From Tremella fuciformis (taxonomy: Eukaryota; Basidiomycota; Tremellomycetes; Tremellales; Tremellaceae): 64,000 nt of DNA. A program made the translations under genes and the position numbers. The stretch lies in the NCBI GenBank assembly GCA_032768795.1, contig CP136496.1, forward strand, positions 1,302,001-1,366,000, read 5' to 3'. Under the pieces are notes generated by a model. The model was not told the DNA's origin. It saw only the letters and a list, made by a program, of their open reading frames with translations, and did no database searches. The number at the start of each line of letters is the position of its first letter. The first letter of the stretch is position 1. Positions 43,888 through 55,919 of the stretch are shown here, in pieces.

Positions 43888-46800
43888 TTATTCTGTCATC
43901 TGAAGCATCTGACGTCTAGACGCATCCCTTGCTGCCAATACACGTCCTGATACTCCCCCCCTTCTACTCTCTGTGTTCAAGCTGTTCAATCTTGCCCAAT
44001 CAAAGCCTGGCTTGAAAGCAAGGCCCTCCAGAGATCTTGCTCTTGAGATTGCCACAAATGTCAATCCCGTTGAGAAGTCGGCTGAACCAAGATCAATCAC
44101 TGCCTTGTCCAGCGTCATACCCTGTGATTTGTGTATGGTGATAGCAAATGCAAGCTGCAGTGGCAGCTGGCGTCGAGAGCACCGCTGCCCGTTTGTTGTC
44201 TCCCATCTGGCTGTATGGGGCACAATGGGAACCAGTGGTATGTTGTCTGTGGTGTGCCAGGGTGTTGGTCCAGTGTAGGATGGGAAGGCGACCATGACCA
44301 CAGAAGGAACAGATTGATGAGGAGGCTCAGATGGTGAGAGCCCAATCTGATATACTGTGCCCCTGGTGCCATTGACCAATCCCTGCTCGATCCAGAGGTT
44401 GCGAGAAAGCATGACTTGAGCACCAATCATGAGGAAGACAGCAGGAGCAAGCCCCTGTGCCTGTTCCTCTGAAGCCTGGGCTGCTCCTACCCCTGTGTGC
44501 TGAGCCAGAGAGCGCAGTACAGGCTGTCCAGAGCGAGCCAAAGTGTGTAGGTTGATCTCGGAGACACTCTGCTTTGTTGCACAAAGACATACAGCATCTT
44601 GAAAGGCCTGCTGAGATGCCGGGGAAAGGTTCCCCCAGAAGCGAGAGGACAGAAGGGTGTAGTCCTCCTGTTGAGGTGTCCCGGTGTGCAGGCGAGCAAG
44701 GGTTGCTTTGAAGGCAGTGGTGGTAGGGTCGGAGCCTTCCTGCCTCATAACAGCATCAAGCTGAACGCTCTCAGTGAAAGCAAGGTAGATATCTCGGCCA
44801 ATGTTGCTGAGCCTGCCTAGATAGGAGGTTTTTGTCGAGCGTGCAGTGTTGTACAGTGGAGTGTCTCCCACAGGGGGCAGTTGACCAAAGTCGCCAATGA
44901 GCAGGACAGACAGACCGGCAAAGGGCAAGTACGCTGTCGACGGAAAGATTTGACCAAGAGCAAGGTTGATTCTCCCCAAGGCCGCCCTTCCAACCATGCT
45001 TTTCTCATCAATGATGAGGTATCGTGTCCCATGCCACTCTTCCTGGAGGCTGGCAAGCTTTCCCTCTCCAAGCTTGTCATGACTTTCCTCTATTGAGCCT
45101 CCAAGACCAAGGGCAGCATGGTATGTTGAACCAGCAATGTTGAATGCCGCCACACCCGTGGGGGCAAGCCGGCGGACAATGGGATTTGTGCTGAAGTCGA
45201 GATTGTTGTGCTGCCCAGATTGGAGCCCTTGAAGAGCTTGGGATATGGCGTCAATGAGGAAGGATTTGCCTGTTCCTGCTGTCCCATCGATGTTGAGGAG
45301 TATTTGAGGGACTGACTCTCCAGAGAGCAGACGGTTGGCATGGCGCAAGACCTTGTCAAAGATGAGGCGCTGTGTGGTGTTGAGTAGTTGGGGATCGACA
45401 GTGTTGCGAGCTACAGAAGGCTGAGACTGCTTGGTCAGCTCACAGTATGCAGTGGATTGTAGGCCACTGCTCACCTTCTTGCGTTCGGTTTCTAAGTAGC
45501 TTGCCCTCTCTCCTATACCATCTGATCCCCACTCCCTCCCCACTGCTTCCCAATCGTGGGAAGTATCAATATCACGTGCTCCAAGCAGTGGCCCATTCCA
45601 CCCATCTTCATCAAACTGAGGGCCCATTCCAGCCAGAACTTGCCAGTCATCAAGCTCGTGGTCATTGACTTCTTCACCCTCAGAAAACTCTGAGTCACTG
45701 TCGTTTTCATTGTCACCCTGTTGTTGACGGATGGGTCGCTTGGGCAATGTGTCTTGGTGCCCCTCTGGGTGGTCCTCAGTACAGCGAGAAAAAGCTTCTG
45801 TCCAGGATTCGTCATCAAGCTTGAGCTCTGAAGGGTGTCGATGAGGATGGTGGAGTAGTAACTTTGCCCGGCACCAGTTTTGGTGATCCTCAGACTGAGG
45901 GTCTGATGGATAATACAGCGGCCAGAGAATGATGATCTTTGGGTGCTTCCTTCGAGTGGCGTTGCGACCTTGTTTCCGGTAGAATTGAAACCATTCGTAC
46001 AGGCTGATGCCCTCATGCTCTGGCTGGCGTGCCAAGTAGGCATCGTGCCAGTCTTGCTCCTCCACACCTTGGTCCAGTCCCTCATCTTCCTGCCTCTGCC
46101 TCAGGCGTCTCTGTCTCTTTTCCAGTATGCAGAGTGTGCCAAACTCTCGTGATGCAGACATCATATGTCGACCAAAGAGCTGATGACAGACTTCCTGAGC
46201 ACTGTAATCCCTCTCGGTGACAATGCGGCTGAGCATCTTCTGGAAGACAATTCGTGAAGATGTTTCTTGCTCCAGGCGGGTTGAGATAGCCTGCATTATC
46301 TCGCCAAAGTTGTTGGATGGTTTTTCGCATTTTGAAGCATACTTGGAGATGTAGGAGGCAACTGCACGGGGATCTGTGCATGGACTGATGTCGGAGTTGG
46401 CTCGCCATCCCAGTGCAGTGACTGCATTGTAACTGTTGAGGTGGGTGTCGTTGCGTGGTGTGATGAGTTGCTTGTTTCTGTTGGGATTGACAACCAGTCG
46501 GAGTTCTGTCTCCAGCTCCTTGGGGAACTTGAAGCGACAGACAAGCGGACTGTTGGGAGGAGATCCTTTTGGGCGGCGAAGACAATAGGCAGTGCACCTC
46601 GTGTGCCTCTGGACACGGTTGAGCATCTGTGCCAGATCTTTGAAGCGAAAGATGATTTCGTCGCTACTGTGGGCAGAGGGGTGCTTTGGATGAGGCGGAA
46701 TGTCCTCTCCAGGATTGATGGTTGACACTCTGGTGGACCAGAAGTCAAGGAATTCCTGGACACTGTCCGGATTGTTGATATCAAGGGTGTCTGGGGATGG

Positions 46801-49309
46801 CGCCCCCTTGAGCCAAACCAGTCCATGGACATGGCTGGAGCCTCGATTTTGCCATTCAAAGCGATACCACCAGTCCTCTATTCCAAGCAGGGGTTTGAGG
46901 ACCTTGGCCAAGAACAGCTCAAATCTTCGATAGAACCAGCAAGCTGCAATTGCTGGGTTCTCATTGACGTTCTTGGCATTGATGCGTTGTCGATCAGGTT
47001 CGCTCATAGTTGGTAGCGCTTGGTCCGGCATGTGGACGTGGAGATCTGGCCACTGAAGATCCGCAGCTGAGAATGTGATGAAAGCATGTGGAGTGCCCAG
47101 TTGACGGATCATTGCAGCAAGATTGCGACTCTGCTGTGCCCAGTAGGGTGGTGTTCCGGTTAAGGTGGCTGCTGATCGTCGCACTCGAGATGCCAGCTGC
47201 TTGGCTGGGTCGGACACCATGGCAGCAATGTCTGCAGCAGAGAGGGCTCGGTCCTCTTCATTCCGGCTGACATAGAAGCAGGAGAGCCGTTTTGCTCGCC
47301 ACCTCATGATGCAGTTGAAGGCATAATAGCTGACTGTCAGCTTGGCTTAATGCTGAGAGATGCACTCACCGGAATCGAGGGTGTTTTGCAAACCTTCCAT
47401 CCTGATAGTAGAGCAGGTGACGGAAGTAGTCTGAATCACGTATTGTGGTAGGCCGTTGTTGATGCAGATCCCCCTGGCCGGTGGGGAAGAGGAAGGGGAA
47501 GGCCTTGGTGAGGAATGGGTTGCTGATGTCGTGCTCATTGATTGGAGTGGAATGCAGCACAGGTCCAGTGAGGAGCAGGGGTGCTGGTGGTCCTCCATCC
47601 ACCACCTGTTCCAGTGCTTCCCGGATCTCCTCCACAATATTGTTGCCTTCTCCAAGGTTTGGTATAGCCAGCTCTGGCAAGCTTGTCTCCTCTGCTGACT
47701 CCTGCTCAACTGGCCCAGTGTCAGGCTCAGGTGCGCTGTACTGCACCTCCTCCAAGTTGACAGACCGCAGCTGATGGAAGACAGAACCGTTTTCAGGAAG
47801 GGAATTGATTGCTTCCCAGTTGATCTCGACATTCTGAAAGGCTGGATGGAAGTGTTGTAGTGCTTGCAGGTTTGCGAGAATGCGTGACCGCTGGACTTGG
47901 AACTCTGGTCGGCGTGCAAAATCCTCTGAGGGATTGGCAGCGTTGGCGGGGGCTTGGGCATTTGTCGGCTTGATGATGAGAACATCAAGGTCGGTGACGG
48001 TGAGGGGAAGTCGAGAGAGGAATCTGCCACTGTCATGGGCATAGAGACAGGTGTGGCCTCCGTATTTGGTTTGTCCACCACCAACGCGCCATGTTTGAAG
48101 CAGCACATGGTAGGGAGAGAGGAGCATCTCTTCCACCTGTGAGGGCAAGTCAGGGACTGCTCTGCCAGCTGCACGGCACAGTTCCTGCAGAGAAGGACCT
48201 GTGAAGTCAGTCATGAGAAGCACATACAATCCTGGACACTGACCTGGATCCATACAGTTGGCAGATGTCCATTTCTCCCCATCAATTTGACAACGTGAAC
48301 ATTTACCCTGTTGGACCTTGAGTCCAAACCATTTCTCATTGCAGTTCTCGCAAGTCTCCATCGTCTCAGCTGCCATTGCTGAGTGGAAGTCCCCAATACA
48401 CCCAATGGCAGCTTCAGAGAGGCAGATGTCGTCAAGATCGTTGGGTGTTGCAGGAATGGGCAGGAAGGCATTGCCCAGCATGTCGACTGAGAGGGATGAC
48501 TGAGTTGACTGTTGTCGACGATGATAGGCTGCTCTGGAGGATTCGCGACAGGTGCTGCAAGTCTTGAAGCGGCGAGAGGCTGTCCCTGCTTGGAGAAACT
48601 CGGAATGTTCTTTCCAGGTCTTGCACTTGAAGCAGCGTGACTGTCCAGCATGGCGATCCAGGCGTGGTGGTGGGGCTGGTGGCTGTTCTGTGACTCGGTG
48701 TGCAGCACCTTGAGGCGGGCTGGGCGGAGTGGCGTAGGGCAGTTGAGGTGCACGTCTGGTTCGTGTGGGGCGGCCAAGCTCTACAGGATGTAGATCCTGG
48801 TTGCGACGTGGTGTTGGTGAGGTGACCTCATGGCGCGGGCGTGGAAGACCTCTCTGTGTACCAGGCGTAGGCTGAGAGCCTGGGGTGACTGGTGGCAATG
48901 GCCGGGTTGTGCGAGTGGGTGTGCCTGGCGCTGATTGGGAGTGATGCTGCTCCAAGCAAGATTGGCATGTGTTGCGTGGGCGACCTCGATTGTCTCGAAA
49001 TCGAGGAGTGGCAAAGGTGAAGCCACATTTGATGCACTCAGCATGACCATGCCGTGACCGGGGTGTTGCAAGTGGGACTGGCGGTTGTTTGCGACAGAAG
49101 GAGCATGTTTTGAAGAAGTCGCTGCTGCCCCGCCCTGAAGAAGCCTTCCGAAAGTGATCACCATTGAGAGTTGTGTGCTGACCCAAACAGCGTTGGCCTC
49201 GAGAGCAGTGCATTGCTGCAATATCTGGGACTTTCTGCATCAGTATGTGCATGCATCGCTTGAAGGCAAAGCTCACATTGATGTTATGGACAAGCCAACA
49301 CTTGATCAT
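43888..49309 (-). CDS. Helitron Rep/PIF1 helicase (RepHel)
   Basis: Two exons (49309-47370 and 47329-43888) with a 40-bp intron, 1,793 residues. The N-terminal part has several CxxC pairs ([58 protein letters not shown]) that could form zinc fingers. After an Ala/Pro spacer comes the Helitron_like_N (Rep) domain: [20 protein letters not shown], the metal site [12 protein letters not shown] (HxH) and YISKYASKC with the two catalytic Tyr. The PIF1-type helicase follows, with [10 protein letters not shown] (Walker A), [28 protein letters not shown] and [16 protein letters not shown]. No frame break is seen, so the gene may be active. The start at 49309 is not firmly supported; MHCSRGQRC further in (about 49213) is an alternative. 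Confidence 0.92.
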
Positions 49310-49462
49310 GCATCAACTTGCAAGAAGTTCAGCTGTACTCATCAGCCCATGCATGCATGACAGAAGAATGGGCGACTTACAGTGGGTCCAAAGTTAGGCA
49401 TGCAATAGGAAGTGAGAAGATTAGGTGTGCAAGGCAAGCCAGGCAGCCTGAAATCTCTAAGT

Positions 49463-49500
49463 GCTCCGGAATTTCTTTATTTGATCCCCCCACATAAACA
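49463..49500. repeat. Short direct repeat, unit 1
   Basis: CCGGAATTTCTTTATTTG followed by a C run and CAC. A second copy in the same orientation, about 80 percent identical by eye, is at 49586-49620. It marks the right-hand edge region of the Helitron. Confidence 0.5.
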
Positions 49501-49585
49501 GTCAAACTGCCAGGGCTTCGCCAGATTTGAGTAGAGAGGGGGATGAGGATGAAAATTCAAAGTCCCCTCCACCCTTATACCCAGC

Positions 49586-49620
49586 CTGCCGGAAAATTTT
49601 TATTTGGCCCCCCCACTTAC
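49586..49620. repeat. Short direct repeat, unit 2
   Basis: CCGGAAAATTTTTATTTGG followed by a C run and CAC; pairs with unit 1 at 49463-49500. The left edge region (43171-43188) has a related CCGGAAAATTTTGG. Confidence 0.5.
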
Positions 49621-50075
49621 CGTTTTCGTTCCAGGGACACCCGCAGAATTCAGCACCGTAAGAGCTACGCTGATGAAGAGTGACAGTGTGAGGACAAAAA
49701 CGGTGGACATCGCTCGCTAAATGACGCTCGGACGCAATGACGCTTAGTCCGGCCCACGTGACAAGGTAGGCCTGCGTTTAGCTCCTTCCTCTGCGCCTAA
49801 TCTTGATCTTGTCACGCGTCAACAAATCAATCTGCCGCAGAAATCAAGCTCATTCATTCCTCTGCTTGTCGCTCTCTCGCTCGAACCCAAGGATCTGAGA
49901 GCAAAGGGCGGATATAGCTGCTGGGATAGCTTCCGGGTAGTGTCCGGATCAGGCTGGTACTTCGCCCCAGCCCATCTAGATCCGCCCACAGCAACATCGA
50001 CTTGAGGTCTGTTACCCGGGTCCGAGCGTAGGAGTGCAGTAAAGAGCTTTCCACGCGAACGGCAATCAGAAGACA

Positions 50076-53000
50076 ATGTCGCGACTCCCTCAGCTGTCTA
50101 CGCCATCGCGAATGGCAACGCCACCAATAGCTGGAACAGGAATACCGACCCCTTCAGGCAGCCGCAGACCTCGATCATCCTTGGGTCCCGGATCGGCACC
50201 GTTTCCTGCCCATGATGATGCAATGGACGCTGCTCTACAGGAAGCGCTGCGAAATCGGCCGCCCTCATCCATCAAGGGCAAGATATCCGGGCAAGACGAT
50301 CCGGACACTCCCACGCAATCGAATGGGTTTCTACATCCAAGCAATGCACATCTGCAGCCGCGCACGCCCGGCGCAGCGGTGCGAGCCAAGACGCCCTCGG
50401 CTTTAGGAATCGGACATGCACCTCAGACCCCTTCAGCCTCTCGCTCTGTATCTCGCCCTACCCTGTCTGGACGTCCGTCGCTTGCTGCATCAACGCCTAG
50501 TACCAATTATGTCACGCCGCGTCGGACCTCCATGGCCAGCTCGATAGCCTCGACCACCCCCCACACGAGAAGATCCGAAAGCCGGGCATCGGTCACTCAA
50601 GAATCGAAATTTGCGCCCCAAACTGGGGATAGGGTACGGGTCAGCGGGATGGGCTTTGAGGGGACATTGCGATTTCTAGGGCCCCTCGATTTCAAAGAAG
50701 GCGTATGGGCGGGCGTGGAACTGGAGGGAGGTTTTGCGGGCAAAGGCAAGAACGACGGCAGCGTTAACGGGTGGGTTTCAATCCGCTAACGAGAGGATGT
50801 TCTCACATCGCAGAGTGGAATACTTTCACTGCCCCCCTAATTGCGGCTTGTTCGTTCTTGCATCGAGATTGCAAGCACCAAGCATCGCGGTATCTCGACC
50901 GGCATCGGTCGCCTCTTCACATCATTCGATATCGTCGCAAGCCTTCTCTGCCAGTGAACGTCAAACGCCATCAGGCAGATATTCTGCACTCGGGTCTCGA
51001 CCGACAGCAATCACGCCAAGTCGTCCGACCCGCGCAGTCTCTAGGGCAGGCATGTCGAGGTCGACAGATGCGGCAGATGACATGCCACAACGTACCCTTC
51101 TGGGAAACAGTACAAGCTCGAACGCCCTGTTGAATGGGAAAATCACCGCCGGATCGCGCGCCAGTAAATACGTTGGCATGACTGCGAAACAGCTTGATGG
51201 GGCCCGAGCTGGTTCTCTAAATGCTTCAATGAAAGGCCTGGCTTCAAGCACGACAACGACGCCAAAAGCATCGCGAGTTTCAATGGGTGTCACACCAGCG
51301 CGAATCGGAAGACCAAGCTTTGGCGGAGCAAATATGGTAACACCAAAGGCAAAAGTTCCAAGGCCTAGTGCAGTGGCTGAAATGATGCCTCCTCCACCTT
51401 CTCCGTCAAACATATCGAGGGTCGTACAGGCTCATCAAGCCCGGCTCGAGGAAGAGATCAAGGATTTGAGGCGGAAGAATGCTGAGCTGGAGGATGAACT
51501 TCGATCGTATGACGAAGCAAAGGCCGGTCCAGTCGATGAGCATATCCTCAATGACCTCCGAGAACAAAACGAGACCGCTCGTCAAGAAGCTGCATCGCTC
51601 CGCGAGCAGTTGGAAGCTTCCAATGCGAACGCAACCGATGCCACAAGATTAGCGGAAGAGTTACAGGCAGCCCAGCAGACGATGCAAGACAACTTGACGG
51701 CAAAAGAGCAAGAAGTACGAGAACTGTTGAAGGAGATCAAATTAGTGGAAGAGAGAAGCGCTGCAGAGCTGGAAGCCGGGATGGAGGCAAAACGCACTGA
51801 GGCTTCTCAAATGCAGGAGAGAGCAGAGGCTGCTGAGCGGGAAGGCGACAGCATGAGAGTGCTGATCGAAGAATTGACAACGGCGGGACAGGTTTGTTCA
51901 ATGTTGAATCACTAGAAGCAATGGATTGACCTTGACAGGCGGCCATCTCACTCTACGAACAGAAAGTCAGCGATGCCGAAGAGAGATATTTCGAGCTCGA
52001 GTCGCAAATTCGGGTTCTCGAGGATCGTTTGGCGAAAGCGCGTGAAGAGCGCGATGCTGCGATGAAGCCGCCTTCCCCCGGCAAGGCGGCTCGTGAAGCA
52101 GCGACTGCTGCCGAGATCGACAACGAGACCCTCAATGCCCAGGTCAAGCACCTGCAGAACCGCTTGCACAACCTTGAGGGCGAATTGGAGGATGCTCGGG
52201 TGCAAGCTGAAAGTGAGGCAGAGGCTTGGCGCGCAAAGGTCACAAAGGCCAAAGAGAGCGAGAAGGCCGTCTTCGATCAGCTGCAAGCGAGGAATAGCGA
52301 GGTCACAAAGCTCAGCAGCCAAGCGAACGTTGCCAAGTCCCGCATCGCTGAGCTGGAGGTCGCATTGAAGGAGAATCAGGTTGCACTGGAAGCTGTTCGG
52401 GCCGAAGTGGAAGCCTTGAGGGGCGAAGCTTCCGTGAGTGGCACTATATGCTTATACACGTTTGCTGACGTGGCAGGAGGTCTCTTCCATGCGACAGGCC
52501 CTCAAGGCGGCTGAGGCGAAGGATGAGGCTCTTCGTCAAAAGGAGTCCGAAGTTGTCGATCTACGGTCGCAAGTGTCACGATTGCAAGTTGACAAAGAAG
52601 AGGCGGAAGCTCTAAGCCCGAAAATTGCAACCCTCGAGGAGGAGATCACTACTTTGAAGTCAGAGTTGATCGCGGTGCGTTTGCAGGTAAACTGAATTCA
52701 AGACTTTGTAGCTGATCCTGATTGCAGGCAAAGCAAGCAGCCGCTGGACTGCTCGAGAATGGGCTGCCGGACCCGGCTGCCTCACGGCGCGGCCGCCACT
52801 CTTCTGCCACATCTGAGGATGAGCAAAAGAAGATGGTCGGGTTCCAGCATATCATTCACGACCTATCGACGGAGAACACCGAGCTGAAGGAGCGTTGCGA
52901 ATCCCTTGCGGAAGAAATAGGTCTGCTCAAAGAGGCAAGTCCGTCCTTACTTTCTTAATTGGTGCTGATTCGTGAGGAAGTTAAGCTTCTTGAAGAGACA

Positions 53001-53583
53001 TCCGGAACGGATGGTACAGGCATGGCATCAGCCGGGACGGCAAAAGAGCTCGCGGACGCCAAGGCTGCACTGCAAGCTCAGAACAACACCGTCAAAGGAC
53101 TCCATCGAGAAGTCTCTGAGCTCGAGTCTCTGATAGAGTCGAAGATATACCGCGAGGACGAGTTGGAAACACGCCTGCACGACCTGGAGAAGGAGGTCGA
53201 TCACTGGCGAAAGCGAAGCCATGACGCTATGCCGGTCTCGCACTCAGCCACGAGCCAATTGTCGCATCGGTCCTTCCTCACCCACGGATCAAGCGAGTCC
53301 AACGAGATTGGCGTGCAAGGTGATCAAGAATCGACAGGGTCGCGCGATGTCGAGGAGAGATGCGAGCTCTGCGAAGGGCCACACGAGCTGGACGCTTGCC
53401 CTGTCTTTGCGGGGAATCTGGATGCTGCCAAGGGCAGTCCCCTTGGGCAGCGGAAGACCGGGAAATTCTGCGCCGATTGCGAGGTGCGTCACATACAGGC
53501 CAGATTCTACCGAGCAGCGCTGACGAGTACAGAGTACAGAGCATGATACAATTGATTGTCCTCTTGCCGAGGATGTCTTCTGA
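50076..53583 (+). CDS. CAP-Gly microtubule plus-end protein (CLIP-170/Tip1/Bik1-like)
   Basis: Seven exons (50076-50770, 50814-51891, 51939-52433, 52477-52686, 52728-52934, 52977-53483, 53533-53583) encode 1,080 residues. A Ser/Thr/Pro-rich basic region is followed by a CAP-Gly domain (TGDRVRVSGMGFEGTLRFLG, FKEGVWAGVELEGGFAGKG, KNDGSVNGVEYFHCPPNCGL, FVLAS). A second basic, Ser-rich stretch leads into a long coiled coil (from VQAHQARLEEEIKDLRRKNA through EVDHWRKRSHDAM). The end has two zinc knuckles (CELCEGPHELDAC and FCADCESTEHDTIDC) and an acidic-aromatic tail EDVF. These are the parts of CLIP-170: CAP-Gly binds tubulin tails and EB1, the knuckle-tail can fold back on CAP-Gly. Intron 5 has a textbook GC donor (AG|GCAAGT). 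Confidence 0.93.
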
Positions 53584-53666
53584 TCAAGCCACACAGCCCA
53601 AATAGCATATGCATATAACGACTGCCCCAGCCTCCCAACTGTCCGCTTCTTACCTATTCACACGGC

Positions 53667-55919
53667 TCAAACGGCTTCAGACTTTGTCGACACCGTTTCC
53701 TCTTCATCCGACGCATCATCTCGCCACCCTTCGAGGCAAGCCTTGACAGACAGAGGCGTGTCCGACCACCCATATTTGAGACTAGCTGGTTTTGTTTCTA
53801 AGCCTTTTTCAAGACTCAGCTCGGTCAGCAAATCGTATCTGGTGTGACAAACGCCTTTTCCTGGCAGGGCTTCCGCGCTGTTTCGTCGTGGGGCCCAAGG
53901 TGTGTGCCGCAACTGATTCTCGGACCCGAGCAGTTGATGTAATACGAGGGTACTTGGATCGACCGATTGCTTTGCGCGGTCAGCTTCGGGAGTCGCAACA
54001 GATGGCCAGTCGGGTGCAACATTGGCATCGTGAATTGGACGAATGAAGTCGGTCTGATTGCCGTCCGGGCTGCTTTGGGCATCCTCCGTGGCCGTGGGAG
54101 CACGCCAATCAGCTGGTTTCGAATCACGAAGAGTGTCCAGCCCATTCCCATCGGCCGTGCTAGCCACATCGGAAGCGGAGCGATAGCCCGGGTGGTCGTC
54201 GGCCGAGACGGCCGCAGATCTCTCAAGAGGCGATAGAGGGAGATTGAGCTCACGTCCTGACTCTCCAAGCGGTCCCTCTGACGAGATTGTGAGTGCGTGT
54301 ATGTCATTGAGCTGCACCTCCTGGGTCGGGGGAGTGGGTTGTCTATGACTGGACCGTTCGCTGTCTACACGCATGGGGCGCGGGGCAGACGAGGGAATCG
54401 GCCCAGAGTCGCGCGGGTTTCTCGTTTCATCCTTCGGTTCCCTCTCCTTCTCAGGGTCGAGGATCATCGACCCAGATGGCGGAGTGAACCACAATGTCGA
54501 AACTGAGTCGCCAAGCACGCTGTCCCCCCTGTCGACGGGTGAGTTCAAGGTTTCAGGCAGATCGTGCCATACTTGGTCATCCGCCTCTGCATCGCTGTCG
54601 TCGCTTATTCCCGTATTGACGGGACCAGGAGCGGGTGGCTCAGAGGCGCCTTCGCCGGGGCCCGAATTCGGTACAGGGAGCAAAGCGGGCGTTGATACCC
54701 GTGCAGCACGCCGTCTCTCGGCTCGTGATTTGCGTTTTCCTCCCCCACATTGGGAGTCCCTTCTAACCGATCGCGAGGCCGACGAGGATCCCGCAGCCTC
54801 GGTGGCCTGCAGAGTGATACTTTTGATTGCATCTCCCTCTGTTCTGCGTCCGGAGTCCGCCACTGTGCTGGCCCGTCCAAACGGGTTGAGCGTCAAAGCG
54901 GAGAGGCGTGGTAATCGGGGCCGCCACGTGAGATCCGACCGTCTCATGGGCACCGAACGCCAAAGAGAGCGGCTCTGTTCGGTCATATACCTCATTGCGG
55001 ATTCCCTCCATGGAGTCGTCACGACCTGGTCCATGAGGGCGAGCACCGCCTCTTGGGCGGTCACGAGCGGCTTTGTCTCCTCGTCCCGAGACTGCTCAGT
55101 CCTGGATCCGGTCAAGAGGCCGCTCATTTGTGTCTCCCACTTTGATATACGGGACTTGACCTGCGCTCTGGACAAACCAGAATCCTTGGCAGCGTCAAGC
55201 AAGTCGGAAAGAGCTACGCAACTCAAGACATCCCAATCTCTATCTTTGAACCAGCCTCTGTATGCCTTCTCTTCCACCTTCAGAACGCGTCTGAGTTTGT
55301 GATTTTTCTCCTTGATGTCGTGCTGATGCCACCTTCGATCATTGGCGTCCCCCTCAGCCCCGGTCAACTCAGTCGTTTTGCTCACCAGATCGGCGTCCAG
55401 GCCTAGAAGTTCGGACCAAGATTGCTGCTGGCTCTCCCGAAATATCCTCAAGCGATGAAGCGCCATGTGAGAGAGTGCTGCTCGACGGTTCAGATTTTCG
55501 AGGTGTCGGCGCTTTTGCCTGACTAATTTTCGATCATCTGCCGCTTTCGCAGCGGCCATCGCCTCCTCTAGCTTCTCTCTTTCAGTGCGGAAGCGTCGGT
55601 CTTGAGTCCCAAAATCATGATCTGTCAGCTCGGAGAATCGTTCGAACATCTCAAATCCAGTCTGTCGCATACAAGCTACCAGATGAGGAATCAGCCTCTC
55701 TTCGGACGGAGAGAAGTTGTTCTTGGAAGCCAACTTGCTCGTAACAACTCGGAAGGCATCAACAATCAGACCCGACGACGGCAGAGTCTCGTCCCTTTCG
55801 CTATCGAGTGGAAGTTCGCGCACGTAGAGCTTCTCATATGACGCATCTGGTCTCCCGAATGCCAGCGTAACATCCCCCGCAGCCTCGTCGTACCACAGAG
55901 ATAATGCGGCTTGTTCCAT
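53667..55919 (-). CDS. Family A protein 1 (unknown function)
   Basis: One intronless frame of 750 residues from the ATG at 55919; an in-frame ATG at 55985 is possible, but only MEQAALSLWYDEAAGDVTLA lines up with the two relatives. Shared blocks with the gene at 58896-61283 are LWY at the start, DETLPSSGLIVDAF, LHRLRIFRESQQQSWSELLG, WDVLSCVALSDLLDAAKDSG, TTPWRESAMRYMTEQSRSLW and the C-terminal GKGVCHTRYDLLTELS with ACLEGWRD. A long middle from about residue 390 to 680 is Ser/Pro-rich and acidic (ISDDSDAEADDQVWHDLPET) and likely disordered, with TPPSGS as in the relative. No signal peptide, membrane span or catalytic motif is visible. Its start faces the family B gene at 56616. Confidence 0.8.
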   Translation of the reverse strand: MEQAALSLWYDEAAGDVTLAFGRPDASYEKLYVRELPLDSERDETLPSSGLIVDAFRVVTSKLASKNNFSPSEERLIPHLVACMRQTGFEMFERFSELTDHDFGTQDRRFRTEREKLEEAMAAAKAADDRKLVRQKRRHLENLNRRAALSHMALHRLRIFRESQQQSWSELLGLDADLVSKTTELTGAEGDANDRRWHQHDIKEKNHKLRRVLKVEEKAYRGWFKDRDWDVLSCVALSDLLDAAKDSGLSRAQVKSRISKWETQMSGLLTGSRTEQSRDEETKPLVTAQEAVLALMDQVVTTPWRESAMRYMTEQSRSLWRSVPMRRSDLTWRPRLPRLSALTLNPFGRASTVADSGRRTEGDAIKSITLQATEAAGSSSASRSVRRDSQCGGGKRKSRAERRRAARVSTPALLPVPNSGPGEGASEPPAPGPVNTGISDDSDAEADDQVWHDLPETLNSPVDRGDSVLGDSVSTLWFTPPSGSMILDPEKEREPKDETRNPRDSGPIPSSAPRPMRVDSERSSHRQPTPPTQEVQLNDIHALTISSEGPLGESGRELNLPLSPLERSAAVSADDHPGYRSASDVASTADGNGLDTLRDSKPADWRAPTATEDAQSSPDGNQTDFIRPIHDANVAPDWPSVATPEADRAKQSVDPSTLVLHQLLGSENQLRHTPWAPRRNSAEALPGKGVCHTRYDLLTELSLEKGLETKPASLKYGWSDTPLSVKACLEGWRDDASDEEETVSTKSEAV

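Larger units (their letters stand above)
43127..49543 (-). mobile_element. Helitron rolling-circle transposon (ends inferred)
   Basis: The region carries a full-length Rep/helicase gene on the minus strand and a small gene on the plus strand, with visibly fewer CG dinucleotides than the flanks. A possible 3' end, read on the minus strand, is a 7-bp hairpin (ATCGGCG / CGCCGAT, 43133-43155), then TTAC and CTAG followed by T at 43130-43127, which fits the Helitron CTRR rule. A possible 5' end (A then TC, CCCCTCTCTACTC on the minus strand) is at about 49543. Only the gene content is firm; both borders are inferences. The element lies between two divergent host genes (VWA and CLIP-170-like). Confidence 0.6.

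Noticed and set aside
46441..47270. Several plus-strand frames inside the Helitron
   Set aside because: They are shadows of the Rep/helicase gene on the opposite strand.
54373..55302. 309-codon plus-strand frame
   Set aside because: It is fully antisense to family A protein 1, whose homology to two other genes shows that the minus strand is the coding one.
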